The position numbers and the translations under genes were made by a program. From Cupriavidus pauculus (GTDB taxonomy: Bacteria > Pseudomonadota > Gammaproteobacteria > Burkholderiales > Burkholderiaceae): a DNA stretch of 35,321 nucleotides. Location: NCBI RefSeq assembly GCF_008801835.1, contig NZ_VZOW01000049.1, forward strand, positions 1 through 35,321, written 5' to 3'. The notes beneath the pieces are model-generated. The model saw only the letters and a program-made list of their open reading frames with translations. It was not told the origin of the DNA and ran no database searches. Of the stretch, positions 23,433 to 32,333 are shown one piece after another; positions within the stretch are counted from its first letter, which is position 1, and each line of letters begins with the position of its first letter.

Positions 23433-23509
23433 CGTACGCCGGTTTGTACTTTGAAGCTATCGGCAACGCGCGGGCGGCGCTGTACCCCTCTATTTCGGGG
23501 CGACTTTTG

Positions 23510-23761
23510 TCAGACGTCTTGGTACGTGTCGTAGCCACAAGCATCGCATTCATAGTCGGCCACGGCATCCGGCGCACAGGGCAGCTTCTTGCCGCAGCCG
23601 GCGCAAGGTTGCCAAACGATCCACGCCCCGAAATATACCTCGCACTCGCAGCCTTCCAGCGGCCGCACGGCGGCAAGGGCGTCGATGTCTCGATCTGGCC
23701 AGCCGCATTCTTCGCGCATGAAGCGACGTGCCTCCTGTGCATCGCAAAAGAAACTCAGCAT
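23510..23761 (-). CDS. Small zinc-ribbon-like protein
   Basis: An 83-residue acidic protein with C53-x2-C56, C62 and C72-x2-C75 (PCAGCGKKLPC ... ECDACGYDTY), a probable zinc ribbon. The start at 23761 has GGAG six to seven bases upstream. Not recognised beyond the zinc pattern. It overlaps the end of a Cys-rich frame that lacks a start (23755-23881). Confidence 0.65.
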   Translation of the reverse strand: MLSFFCDAQEARRFMREECGWPDRDIDALAAVRPLEGCECEVYFGAWIVWQPCAGCGKKLPCAPDAVADYECDACGYDTYQDV

Positions 23762-23881
23762 TCACAGTCTCCTGTCACTACCCGGAGCCCGACCAGCGTG
23801 AAGCTTTCGCGCTGGTTGTCCTCACAGGTATCCGTCCACGAATCCTCCGGGCAGGTGCAGCATTTCGCGCAGGGGATTCAT
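23755..23881 (-). pseudogene. Cys-rich micro-ORF, possibly frameshifted
   Basis: A frame reading CAKCCTCPEDSWTDTCEDNQ and ending RVVTGDCEC stops on a TGA that overlaps the ATG of the zinc-ribbon gene. It is closed upstream by a stop and has no start codon. Dropping one C from the CCCC run after ATGAAT (23881) would give an intact 39-residue protein, so a single-base insertion is possible. Support is limited to the cysteine pattern and the overlap. Confidence 0.3.
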
Positions 23882-23899
23882 GTTGGGTTGTCTTAAGGC

Positions 23900-24190
23900 T
23901 CAACTCTTTCGTCGGGCGCGTCGCGCCGCTTGGGCGTCGAACTGGGCCGATACGGCGGCCTCCCACTGGCAGTGACACACTTCCGAGCAACAGGGGATCC
24001 AGCCGGCATCGCCTGTGGCGACAGGCTTGCCACAACCGTTTGCGCACCATCGGGCGCGTTCCACGTAGGCAGCCGTGGCCACCCGCTCGGACCGGAGGCG
24101 TTTTGCGCCGGCCAGTTTGCGCGCTGCCTTTTCGGCTGCGCGCACCCTTGGATCGGCGATGGTACGTTCGAGAATGTAGTTGCGGCCCAT
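23900..24190 (-). CDS. Small Cys-rich basic protein
   Basis: A 96-residue protein. An Arg/Ala-rich helical N-terminus (residues 1-47) is followed by a metal-binding pattern C49-x3-C53, C67-C68, C72 and C74 (WCANGCGKP ... IPCCSEVCHCQWE) and a basic tail. No family is recognised. A weak GGGCGGGG precedes the ATG. It lies between kfrA and the zinc-ribbon gene on the same strand. Confidence 0.55.
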   Translation of the reverse strand: MGRNYILERTIADPRVRAAEKAARKLAGAKRLRSERVATAAYVERARWCANGCGKPVATGDAGWIPCCSEVCHCQWEAAVSAQFDAQAARRARRKS

Positions 24191-24222
24191 GTCTGCCCCG
24201 CCCGAAACTGGTCGAGATATGC

Positions 24223-25095
24223 CTAACTATTGTCCGAGGGCGATTGCTTGCCGGGCGCGGCGCTTTGATGGCCAGCCCGCGACTTTCGCTCCGGCGCACC
24301 ACCGCGTCGTAAGTCTACTGGCTTACGCGGCTCTCGCTCATTTCGGGCACGCACGAGGCGGCCGTCGACCAGCTGAGCAGTGAGGTCCCTCACTTGGGCG
24401 TTGGCTTGCTCTTCACGCGCTGATACTGCATGAAGCTCTAGCTCGACGCGCTCTCGCGCCCTCTTCTCGCCCTCCAGCCGGGCGGTCGCAACCGCTGAGG
24501 CCTGTTCCGCTGTAACTCGATCGGCGCGTTCCTTCTCAACCGCGGCGCGCGCTGCATTCAAGTCATCTTCGAGCCGCGGAAGGGCTTCCAGCCGCAACAG
24601 TGCCTTGGCCAGGTCCGTCCTGACACTCGCGGCCGCAGTACGCTCCTGCTCCGCTTCAGCACGGGCAACCTGAAGGTCAGCATCCTGCTGCTCCGCGCGG
24701 CCCGCTAACGAATCCCGCTCAGACTGACAGGCAGCCAATTCAACCTGCAATGCCTCGACTTGGCCGAGGAGGCGCTCGTTCTCCATGCCGAGATCCGTAT
24801 TGAGCTGCTGCTGCTCTGCCAACTCTGCAGATAGCTCCACCTTCCCCTCGGCAATGAGCTGGGCGAGATGGTCGGCGAGAACGCGCTGCATTGGTGCTGG
24901 CAATGCAAGCGGCGCTTCGGGGACTTTCACTTGGTTCCCTTTCCACTCATTCAGCATACGCAGCACGGTTGCCGGAGATCCGATGTCCCCCAACTCTTTG
25001 CGCACGGCGCGGACCGACGGTTTGGTGCCGGCGGCACGCAGAGCGTTCGCCGCAGCATTCACCTGTTCCTGGGTGATAGACGCTTCCCGTACCAT
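24223..25095 (-). CDS. kfrA: KfrA plasmid nucleoid-associated protein
   Basis: A 290-residue KfrA (PF11740). The N-terminal DNA-binding domain is typical: ITQEQVNAAANALRAAGTKP, SVRAVRKELGDIGSPATVLR, MLNEWK (about 7-53). From about 85 to 255 it is one long coiled coil, and the tail is basic. KfrA binds operators upstream of its gene, represses itself and coats plasmid DNA, aiding partition. The ATG at 25095 has GGAG five bases upstream, and direct repeats that probably are its operator lie 24-48 bp upstream. Confidence 0.85.
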   Translation of the reverse strand: MVREASITQEQVNAAANALRAAGTKPSVRAVRKELGDIGSPATVLRMLNEWKGNQVKVPEAPLALPAPMQRVLADHLAQLIAEGKVELSAELAEQQQLNTDLGMENERLLGQVEALQVELAACQSERDSLAGRAEQQDADLQVARAEAEQERTAAASVRTDLAKALLRLEALPRLEDDLNAARAAVEKERADRVTAEQASAVATARLEGEKRARERVELELHAVSAREEQANAQVRDLTAQLVDGRLVRARNEREPRKPVDLRRGGAPERKSRAGHQSAAPGKQSPSDNS

Positions 25096-25118
25096 AACAA
25101 CTCCGTTCGTTACGTTTC

Positions 25119-25143
25119 GTTATGTTATGAATGTTATGTTATG
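25119..25143. promoter_or_regulatory. Putative KfrA operator
   Basis: Two direct copies of GTTATGTTATG (25119-25129 and 25133-25143), 14 bp apart, with a third related GTTACG at 25109. The position just upstream of kfrA suggests autoregulation. Confidence 0.6.
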
Positions 25144-25705
25144 GACGTTAGGGCCACAAGGAGATTTCGCATGCACTTGACTTGGGGCCATCGGTCGTAT
25201 GCTGGAAAGAGCAATTTTCGCCATAGGGGTCCCTTTGATTTCGCTGCAATTTACCGGTGTAGCCACTCCCAGCATCCACGCGGGTTTCCGGGCGACGCCT
25301 GCATGAAATCCCTGCCAAATCAGTCACCTACTGATTGGCACCTTCACCCTGATTTTGGAACGTTGGCCGGCCCCTCTCGGGTGCAGGCGTGAACAGCCGC
25401 AGATCGCTGCCACCACGCCGGGCGCCGTCCAACTGAGGACTGATTCCGGGCAACCAACGGTCGCGAGTGATTTTCTCAGCACCCTGGAATTGGCGTGTGA
25501 AATCGGCCAGTTGGGCGGGTAAGCGCCGCCCGTGCATCGCCAAAAAATGGTGTGGTGGGAGCTGGGGTAATCGTACTTTTCGTGCTAAATCTGGCGCTTT
25601 CCCTGAAAGCCTTTACTGGCAAGCCTTGCCGGTCGACTCCGGCGACCGTCGGCAGACTCTGAGAGCTCCCGCGGTACCATAGCTGCCCGCGCACCGCGCC
25701 GCCGC
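25144..25705. other. Intergenic stretch before the Tn3-type transposase
   Basis: No gene is supported. GGGGTAATCGTACTTTTCG (25564 onward, continuing to about 25601) starts with GGGG, is 38 bp before the composition changes, and stands at the right distance from tnpA to be the left inverted repeat of a Tn3-family element. The matching right end cannot be found, since the transposon is truncated. A minus-strand frame at 25328-25543 (71 codons) is unrecognised. Confidence 0.35.
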
Positions 25706-25719
25706 AAGGAGGTAGGGAA

Positions 25720-27045
25720 ATGCCAGGCATGGAATTTCGCTATGTGGGAATCGACCGCTTGCCCGCCAAAATGTCGGAGTTCGACGTGGAGCGATACTTT
25801 GCGCTCACCGACAGCGACATGGCGGAAGTGAATGAGCGGTTTCGCCGAGACTGGCGCCCCGGCGCGGCAATCCAGCTGGTCTTTCTTCGGGCGAGCGGCC
25901 ATACGCTGGACCATGTCGGCACCCTGCCGCGTCAGTTGCTGCGCTACATCGGTGAACGCCTTGGTGTGCCGACGCCAACCATCGCGTCGCTGCGGACCAT
26001 GTATCACCGCTACAAGACGCTCTATGACCACCAAGTCTGGGCCTGCGACTATCTCGGGCTGACACGGATTGGGCCAGGCCATTGGGCAGGGCTTGGGACG
26101 TGGATGCGCCAGGATGCGAAGGAATCGCTGACGCTTGAGGACCTGCTACAGCACGCGCGCTCCTGGCTATACGAGCGGCGGATCCTGATCCCGGCCGAGC
26201 GAGCGCTGCGCGATCTCGGCCGCTCGATCTGGGCGGAAATCGAGCGAGCTGTGGTAGCCATGATCGAGGCTGCCATCCCGGAATCTCAACTTGCGCGTGC
26301 GGACGCAGTTCTGTCGACCCGACACGGAACGTCGGGAGTGACCGTTCTTGAGTGGCTGAAGACCCCACCAGCACGTCACAGCCCGACAACCATTGCCGAA
26401 ACGCTCGAGAAAATACGATTTCTGAAGGAGCTCGGTGCGCATACCTGGCAATTAGACGCGGTGCCTATGGAGAAGCAGCGGGCCTTGGGCAAGCGCATCG
26501 AGGCGCGCCGCCCCGTCAAGATCAAAGAACTGAAGGCGTCGACGCGCACGCTGGAACTGGTTTTCTTCCTTCGAGTGACCTTGCTGGAATTGACGGACTC
26601 CCTGCTTTACCAGACAGGGCGACGGGTCTCCGATCTGGTCCGACAGGCCTACGAAAAGACCACGACCAGGCAGGCCCGATCTGCCGCGGACTACCGCCAG
26701 CGCCTGCAAGCGATCAAGGTGCTGGTCGGCGACGCCGAACGCTCGGCCGAGGAGCGGCTCGCGGAGATCGGCAGGCTGCTGAGGGATTTACCTGGCAAGC
26801 CCGTCATGAGCCATGCGGCCAGTGTGCGCGAGACACTGACTGAGGACAATCAGCGGATCCGGGCGCTACTCGCATCGCTGCGGGAACTGGATTTTGCCGG
26901 CCGGGAAGCGGAACCCAGCCTGCGCCAATTGGCGCTCATTACCAAATTGCACCATAGCGGTGCGAGTGAGCTACCCCGCAGCAGTGAGGTGCCAGCCAGC
27001 GCTAGTTGGCGTGAACTTATCGAAGATGACGATCGCAAACGTGGA
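25720..27045 (+). pseudogene. tnpA: Truncated Tn3-family transposase
   Basis: The N-terminal ~440 residues of a Tn3-family TnpA with a DUF4158-type N-terminal domain (FALTDSDMAEVNERFRRDW, QLVFLRASGHTLDHVGTLPR, YKTLYDHQVWACDYLGL). The family is usually close to 1000 residues; the catalytic DDE part is absent. Similarity stops around SWRELIEDDDRKR, and the frame then runs into unrelated Arg-rich sequence up to 27249. AAGGAGG seven bases before the ATG at 25720 supports the start. A deletion or insertion near 27030-27050 removed the rest. Confidence 0.8.
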
Positions 27046-27235
27046 AGGGGATACCGTCACCGCCGTGTTCGACAAGATCGACGGAGTCGTGGAGATGCAG
27101 CGCAAGTAGCGCTCCGGCGGCACACTGCCCGTGTCAGGGTCGCGCGCCGCCTGGCATGGGCCGGATTCCGCCGTCATTCCGTTTCGGCAGACCTCAGAAC
27201 GATGGCGACATATTCGAAATCGCTATCCACAAAGG

Positions 27236-27279
27236 TTCCGCCACAGTGAGACCCCCCTTCCGCCACAGTGAGACCCCCC
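27236..27279 (+). repeat. Tandem 22-bp direct repeat
   Basis: Two adjacent exact copies of TTCCGCCACAGTGAGACC followed by CCCC. Tandem end repeats occur at the tips of IS21-family elements, so this may be an insertion-sequence tip, but I cannot confirm the family. Beyond it, 27280-27457 contains the tail of an unknown reading frame (one hydrophobic helix, VIVIIVVAVTFMTCATGLL, then a basic end) without a start. Confidence 0.5.
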
Positions 27280-27535
27280 CTTCGATCTGCCACACGACGT
27301 CATTGTCATCATCGTGGTTGCCGTGACGTTCATGACGTGCGCAACAGGTTTGCTTTCATGGCATCTTCATCGCCAGATGCGCACCAAGCGCGGCCTGAAG
27401 AGTCACAGATCAGGTTCGTCCACGAAACGGCGCAAAGCTTCAAGCCGGAGCAAATAGTCCCTGGCAGATCCCCGTCTGAGCAACCTTGCCGGCATGCGAC
27501 GGCGTGCGAGCGGTCTCGCCTGGACGAGCGCGGCT

Positions 27536-28432
27536 TCAGACATCAGCATCCCGGGCCTGGGAGGGGCCTTGGCTGCCCAGGCGGCCTTGCGGGTCCGATC
27601 GTTCAAATGGATAGACCAGTTGCTTTCCGTAGCGATGCGGCACCGGGTTGCCTTCGATGCCGATTGGGCCCAGTGGCGCCTGCGGTTGATAGAACGTTCC
27701 GAAGAGGTGGTCCCATACCAGCCAGAACTCCCCGAAATTGACCTGCGCGTCCGCGAAGCGCTCCCGATGGTGCCAGCGATGGAGTTCTGCAACGCCTAGC
27801 AAATACCGCACCGGTCCCAGGCGATAGTCCAGGTTCGCATGCTGGAATGCCAGATGGACTGCCAGAATCGCAAACCAGCCACCTACTACAGCGGCCGGTG
27901 CGCCTAGTATGCCCAGGACCAGTAAGCCCGGACCAGCCATCAGGGTTGCATGCACCGGGTGGCGCCGTTCCCCATTTAGCCAGTAGAGCCGCCGCGAGGA
28001 ATGATGAATGCTGTGCAGCCGCCACAGGAAGCCGTTGTGGTGGCTGAGCCGATGGACGGCATACAGCGACAGGTCCAGTGGCGCGCTTGCCAGGAATACC
28101 TGCAGCAAGTATGGCCATTCCGCGGGCCACCAAAGCCCGGGCCAACCCGTCCATTCCCGCAGCCCCACGAAGCCCAACACAGCACCGTGCATCACGGCCA
28201 GATTCACAACGGCATGGGCGACATCTGCCGGAAAGTCGAGGTCTCGCTTCTGCCACCGTGCATCGAACGGGACAAAGCGCTCCAGCCAAGCAACAAGAAG
28301 TAGTCCGCCAACCGCGCACAACGCCAGCCAAGCCAGCCGCGTGCCCTGTGTGGGGGTGGCCGAAACCGCTGTGATTACCAGGGCCATGATGGCCGGATAG
28401 GCGCCATAACCCACCACAGAACGCGCTTTCAT
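27536..28432 (-). CDS. Sterol desaturase/fatty-acid hydroxylase family membrane protein
   Basis: A 298-residue integral membrane protein from the ATG at 28432, which has GGAG five bases upstream (the open frame reaches 28546 but the extra part is not protein-like). The three histidine clusters of the di-iron fatty-acid hydroxylase superfamily are present: HRLSHH, HSIHHSS and HRWHH. There are about five hydrophobic segments. The substrate may be a membrane lipid or fatty acid. It stands divergent from the cad operon; whether it belongs functionally with metal resistance (membrane modification) or was carried along is unclear. Confidence 0.8.
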   Translation of the reverse strand: MKARSVVGYGAYPAIMALVITAVSATPTQGTRLAWLALCAVGGLLLVAWLERFVPFDARWQKRDLDFPADVAHAVVNLAVMHGAVLGFVGLREWTGWPGLWWPAEWPYLLQVFLASAPLDLSLYAVHRLSHHNGFLWRLHSIHHSSRRLYWLNGERRHPVHATLMAGPGLLVLGILGAPAAVVGGWFAILAVHLAFQHANLDYRLGPVRYLLGVAELHRWHHRERFADAQVNFGEFWLVWDHLFGTFYQPQAPLGPIGIEGNPVPHRYGKQLVYPFERSDPQGRLGSQGPSQARDADV

Positions 28433-28516
28433 TGCTACTCCGGAGTTCAATTTCCTCCAGTGTCCCGAAGCGATGGCCGATGGGCTTGAACAAACCTGCT
28501 GAATGCGTGTGAGGCC

Positions 28517-28547
28517 TTGACTCTCTAGCGGGTACAGGGTGTGCACT
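28517..28547 (+). promoter_or_regulatory. MerR-type promoter 1 (ahead of the CDF relic)
   Basis: TTGACT (28517-28522), a 19-bp spacer CTCTAGCGGGTACAGGGTG, then TGCACT (28542-28547). The 19-bp spacer and the CTCTA...CAGGG operator are the hallmark of promoters opened by Pb/Cd-sensing MerR proteins (PbrR, CadR). Confidence 0.75.
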
Positions 28548-28575
28548 TGCTTAGCAACTCTGCTGGTGAAAGACG

Positions 28576-28745
28576 GACTGCGCCGACGACGAACGACACG
28601 ACCTTGACGCGAGGCAGGCCGCCGACCGCCGGATCCTATGGCTGGTGCTACCGATTAATGTGAGCCAATGCGTGGCAGGTATGGGCGTGGGCCTTTGGGC
28701 GGCGTCCACGGCGGTGCTGGGCGCCGCCCTCGTATACGCCATCTT
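28576..28745 (+). pseudogene. Cation diffusion facilitator (CzcD-like) N-terminal relic
   Basis: The frame reads DCADDERHDLDARQAADRRI then LWLVLPINVSQCVAGMGVGL and WAASTAVLGAALVYA. This follows the pattern of CDF transporters (RRxLWxVLxINxxMFxxExxAGxxAxSTALLADSLDMLGDALVY) in the first transmembrane helix and beyond, with the ADSLDMLGD segment deleted. No start codon is in frame. A MerR-type promoter directly upstream indicates that it was once a metal-regulated efflux gene. Confidence 0.6.
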
Positions 28746-28767
28746 GCCGCAACAAATCAAATGGGCC

Positions 28768-28798
28768 TTGACTCTCTATCTACTTCAGGGTGTGAAAT
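28768..28798 (+). promoter_or_regulatory. MerR-type promoter 2 (cadA operon)
   Basis: TTGACT (28768-28773), 19-bp spacer CTCTATCTACTTCAGGGTG, TGAAAT (28793-28798), close to the known pbrA promoter layout. The cadA start codon is 25 bp downstream. The regulator is probably the CadR/PbrR-type protein encoded at the end of the same operon. Confidence 0.85.
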
Positions 28799-28822
28799 TC
28801 CGCCATATACAGAAAGAGGCGA

Positions 28823-31800
28823 ATGATGAAGCTCGACCAAGCCCATACCGAAAGTGCCGTAGAAGCAACACAAAGTCCGGGGCAGGCGGGGCGCCCGAAC
28901 GGCACGACCACCATCTTCCGCATTCCCAACATGGATTGCCGCAACGAGGAAGCGGCAATCCGTGCACGGCTTGCCACATTGACAGCGGTAGATTCCCTTT
29001 CCTTCGACCTTCCCCAGCGCCGCCTCACCGTCCGGCATGGGCTGCCGACCTCGGAGCCGTTGCTTGAGGCCCTCCACGAGATTGGCATGCACGCTTCGCT
29101 GGATGACGAAGGCGAAGCGGCGGGGAATGCCGCTTGCGGTGCCGCTTGCTCCGGATCCTGCGCCGGCAGCGAGAACGCCTCTTCAAAGGACGTATTCACG
29201 ATTCCCAATATGGATTGCCGCTCCGAAGAGGCGGCGATCCGCGCGCGGCTTGAGTTGTTGGCCGGCGTCCAGTCGCTCGAGTTCGACCTCCCGGCACGCC
29301 GGCTTTCGGTCGTCCACACCCTGTCCTCGGCGGAACCCCTGCTGGCGGCGTTGCAGTCGATCGGCATGCAGGCAAGGCTGGGCGAGGACACAGCTCCTCC
29401 GACCGTGAACAGCGCAGTGCCACCGGAGGCCGCCTGCGGTTCCTGCGGCACGACTGCCACCTCGTTCGCCCCTGCAGCCAGGGGCAACACCACCCAGTTC
29501 CTGATCACCAACATGGACTGCCCCACCGAGGAAGCCCTGATTCGCAAGCGTCTGGGCAAGGTGGAGGGCATCGAACGGCTGGACTTCGACCTGATGAACC
29601 GCCGGCTGGAGGTGCAGCACCGTCTGGCCGATCCCGCACCGGTCCTCGGCGCACTGCGCGAGATCGGTATGCACGCCACGGTCGAGCGCGAGGCAGGGGC
29701 CAGCTCCAAGGGACAAGCCACTTACTTGATCGAGAAGATGGACTGCCCGACCGAAGAGGCGCTGCTGCGCAAGTCATTGGAAGGCATGCCGGGCGTCAGC
29801 GGCTTGCAGTTCAACCTGATGAGCCGGACCCTGATCGTCAGCCATTCGCTGAAGGACGAGGCGCCGATCACAGCGGCCATTGAGCGACTCGGCATGCAGC
29901 CGGTACTGCGCGACCACAGTCGGCCTGCCCCCGCGGTCACAAGAGACTTCGGCACCGGCATTTCGAAGGCGGAGTGGCTGCGCATGGGGGCCGCTGGCGT
30001 GCTGGCGGTTGGCGCGGAAGTCCTCACATTCGCCGGGATGAGTGAATCGGCATGGCCGGTGGTGGCCGTGTCGCTAATGGCCATTGCGTTGGGCGGCATC
30101 GAGACACTGAAGAAGGGCTGGATCGCGCTGCGCACGATGTCACTGAACATGAACCTGCTGATGACGATTGCCGTCATCGGTGCCGCTTTGATCGGCCAGT
30201 GGCCGGAAGCCGCCGTTGTGATCTGGCTGTTCGCCGTCGCGGAGATGATCGAAGCGCTGAGCCTGGACCGGGCGCGCAACGCGATTCGCAAGCTGATGGA
30301 CCTGGCGCCGGAAACCGCACTCGTCCGCCAGGACGACGGTCGCTGGCAAGAGGTCAAGGCCGAGACCGTGCCGCTTGGTGCCGTCGTGCGCGTTCGTCCC
30401 GGCGAACGTATCGCCTTGGATGGGGTCGTGGTGTCGGGCGCATCAGCCATCAACCAGGCGCCCATCACCGGCGAAAGCATGCCCGTGGAAAAGAACCCCG
30501 GCGACACGGTGTTCGCGGGCACGATCAATGAGCGCGGCACCCTGGAATTCGAAGTGCACTCGCGCAAGGGAGAAACCACGCTCGATCGTATCGCGCGCTC
30601 GGTCCAGGAAGCCCAGGGCCAGCGCGCGCCGACGCAGCGCTTCGTCGATCGCTTTGCGAGCGTCTATACGCCCGTTGTCTTTGCGCTAGCGATCGCCATT
30701 GCCGTGATACCGCCGCTACTTCTCGGTGCGCCGTGGTTCGAATGGGTCTACAAGGCGCTGGTGATGCTGGTCATTGCTTGTCCCTGCGCCCTGGTGATCT
30801 CGACACCGGTGACGGTCGTCAGCGGCCTGGCTGCGGCCGCGCGGCGTGGCATCCTCGTCAAGGGTGGCCTGTACCTGGAGCAAGGGCGTCTGCTGCGTGC
30901 GGTGGCACTGGACAAGACTGGCACCCTTACGCACGGTCGCCCGGCGCTGACCGATACGGTACCGACGGGTGCGCTCTCGGAGGCGGAAGTGCTGCGCATT
31001 GCCGCCAGTCTAGACGCCTTGTCCGAGCATCCAGTGGCCACGGCTATCGTCAACGCCTACGGAGACAAGCCGCACGCCTCTGTGCAACGCTTTGAAGCTC
31101 TGGCTGGCCGTGGCGTCAAGGGCGACATCGACGGCCAGACCTACTACGTCGGCAACCACCGCCTGGCCAATGAGCTTGGCGTGGCCAGCGAGCAGGTCCG
31201 CAAGCTGCTGGAGAGCCTGGAAGCGCAGGCCAAGACAGCAGTGGTGCTTGCCACCGATAAGCAGGCACTGGGTGTCCTGGCAGTGGCCGACACGGTCCGC
31301 GACAGCAGCAAGCGTGCGGTGGCGGCGCTCAAGCAGTTGGGCGTAGAACCGGTGATGCTTACCGGCGACAACCGCAAGACCGCGGAAGCGGTGGCCGCCC
31401 AGGTGGGGATCACCGACGCGCGCGGCGACCTGCTGCCGCACGACAAGCTGGCTGCGATCGCCGAACTTGGCGCGAAGGCGCCGGTAGGCATGGTCGGGGA
31501 TGGCGTCAACGATGCGCCCGCGCTGGCCAAATCGAACATCGGCTTTGCGATGGGCGCTGCTGGCACCGACACCGCGATCGAGACCGCCGACGTGGCGCTG
31601 ATGCAGGACGACCTGCGCAAGCTGCCTGAGTTCATCAAGCTGTCGCGCCGGGTGGGTGGCGTGCTGAAGGCAAACATCGCCTTCGCGATCGGTACCAAGG
31701 CGGTCTTCATGGTGCTGGCCTTCACCGGCCATGCCAGCCTGTGGCTCGCGATTCTTGCCGACATGGGCGCAAGCCTGGCCGTGGTGTTCAACGGACTGCG

Positions 31801-31849
31801 CCTGCTGGGGACCAGCCCCGCCTCTGACCGTGACCACCATGCGGGCTGA
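28823..31849 (+). CDS. cadA: Cd/Zn/Pb-exporting P1B-type ATPase with four N-terminal metal domains
   Basis: A 1008-residue heavy-metal efflux ATPase of the inner membrane. Four HMA-like domains precede the core, with metal motifs MDCRNEE (C39), MDCRSEE (C132), MDCPTEE (C233) and MDCPTEE (C308); Cys-rich linkers such as CGAACSGSC lie between the first ones. The core has C653-P-C655 in the sixth helix (P1B-2 type, divalent metals), D697-KTGT (phosphorylation), SEHPVA (the HP motif) and GDGVND (D893-D897 region). Family members usually have one or two HMA domains and 700-800 residues. AGAGG precedes the ATG at 28823. The stop overlaps the lspA start by 11 bases. Induction by Cd, Pb or Zn is expected from the promoter. 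Confidence 0.93.
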   Translation: MMKLDQAHTESAVEATQSPGQAGRPNGTTTIFRIPNMDCRNEEAAIRARLATLTAVDSLSFDLPQRRLTVRHGLPTSEPLLEALHEIGMHASLDDEGEAAGNAACGAACSGSCAGSENASSKDVFTIPNMDCRSEEAAIRARLELLAGVQSLEFDLPARRLSVVHTLSSAEPLLAALQSIGMQARLGEDTAPPTVNSAVPPEAACGSCGTTATSFAPAARGNTTQFLITNMDCPTEEALIRKRLGKVEGIERLDFDLMNRRLEVQHRLADPAPVLGALREIGMHATVEREAGASSKGQATYLIEKMDCPTEEALLRKSLEGMPGVSGLQFNLMSRTLIVSHSLKDEAPITAAIERLGMQPVLRDHSRPAPAVTRDFGTGISKAEWLRMGAAGVLAVGAEVLTFAGMSESAWPVVAVSLMAIALGGIETLKKGWIALRTMSLNMNLLMTIAVIGAALIGQWPEAAVVIWLFAVAEMIEALSLDRARNAIRKLMDLAPETALVRQDDGRWQEVKAETVPLGAVVRVRPGERIALDGVVVSGASAINQAPITGESMPVEKNPGDTVFAGTINERGTLEFEVHSRKGETTLDRIARSVQEAQGQRAPTQRFVDRFASVYTPVVFALAIAIAVIPPLLLGAPWFEWVYKALVMLVIACPCALVISTPVTVVSGLAAAARRGILVKGGLYLEQGRLLRAVALDKTGTLTHGRPALTDTVPTGALSEAEVLRIAASLDALSEHPVATAIVNAYGDKPHASVQRFEALAGRGVKGDIDGQTYYVGNHRLANELGVASEQVRKLLESLEAQAKTAVVLATDKQALGVLAVADTVRDSSKRAVAALKQLGVEPVMLTGDNRKTAEAVAAQVGITDARGDLLPHDKLAAIAELGAKAPVGMVGDGVNDAPALAKSNIGFAMGAAGTDTAIETADVALMQDDLRKLPEFIKLSRRVGGVLKANIAFAIGTKAVFMVLAFTGHASLWLAILADMGASLAVVFNGLRLLGTSPASDRDHHAG

Positions 31850-32333
31850 TCGCAGCATTGGCCTGGGTTTCGTATTGGCGGCCCTTATCGTGGCGATGGA
31901 TATCGCGACGAAAGCCGCTGTCGTGGCTTGGATGGAGTACGGCGCAAGCATCGAGTGGTTGCCTGTCCTCAGCATCGTGCATGTGCTGAACCGAGGCGCC
32001 GCCTTTAGTTTTCTGCACGGCGCGGGAGGCTGGCAGCGGTTCTTCTTCATTGGAATCGCTCTGGCGGCCTCGGCGTTCCTTGTGTACATGATTCGGCGTG
32101 CTGGTACATCCTGTACCGAACGGATCAGCTACGGGCTGATCCTGGGCGGCGCGTTGGCCAATTTGATCGACCGGGTGGCACGCGGAGCGGTGGTGGACTG
32201 GATCGATCTTCATTGGGCTTCGTACCATTGGCCGGTCTTCAATGTGGCTGACATCGGCATCACACTGGGCGCTGCCTTGATCGTGTTCCATGAGTTCTTC
32301 GGCAGAAAACAGGCACGCCCAGCTCGCGGATGA
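31839..32333 (+). CDS. lspA: Signal peptidase II (PbrC/LspA type)
   Basis: A 164-residue prolipoprotein signal peptidase with four transmembrane helices. The catalytic aspartates are D111 (ANLIDRV) and D138 (FNVADIGI); VLNRGAAFSFL (about 49-59) is the conserved NxGxxF block. It overlaps cadA at its start (11 bp) and araC at its end (44 bp). In the lead-resistance operons of Cupriavidus such peptidases (PbrC) process a lipoprotein (PbrB); no pbrB-like gene is present here, so its client is probably elsewhere. Confidence 0.92.
   Translation: MRADRSIGLGFVLAALIVAMDIATKAAVVAWMEYGASIEWLPVLSIVHVLNRGAAFSFLHGAGGWQRFFFIGIALAASAFLVYMIRRAGTSCTERISYGLILGGALANLIDRVARGAVVDWIDLHWASYHWPVFNVADIGITLGAALIVFHEFFGRKQARPARG

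Noticed and set aside
24785..25392. Plus-strand frames opposite kfrA
   Set aside because: Antisense shadow of a coiled-coil gene; they run through the kfrA start and its operator.
27236..27279. Tandem 22-bp repeat as the start of a CRISPR
   Set aside because: Only two copies, directly adjacent without spacer.
28001..28400. Plus-strand frames opposite the desaturase-like gene
   Set aside because: They mirror the histidine-rich minus-strand gene and have no protein-like pattern.
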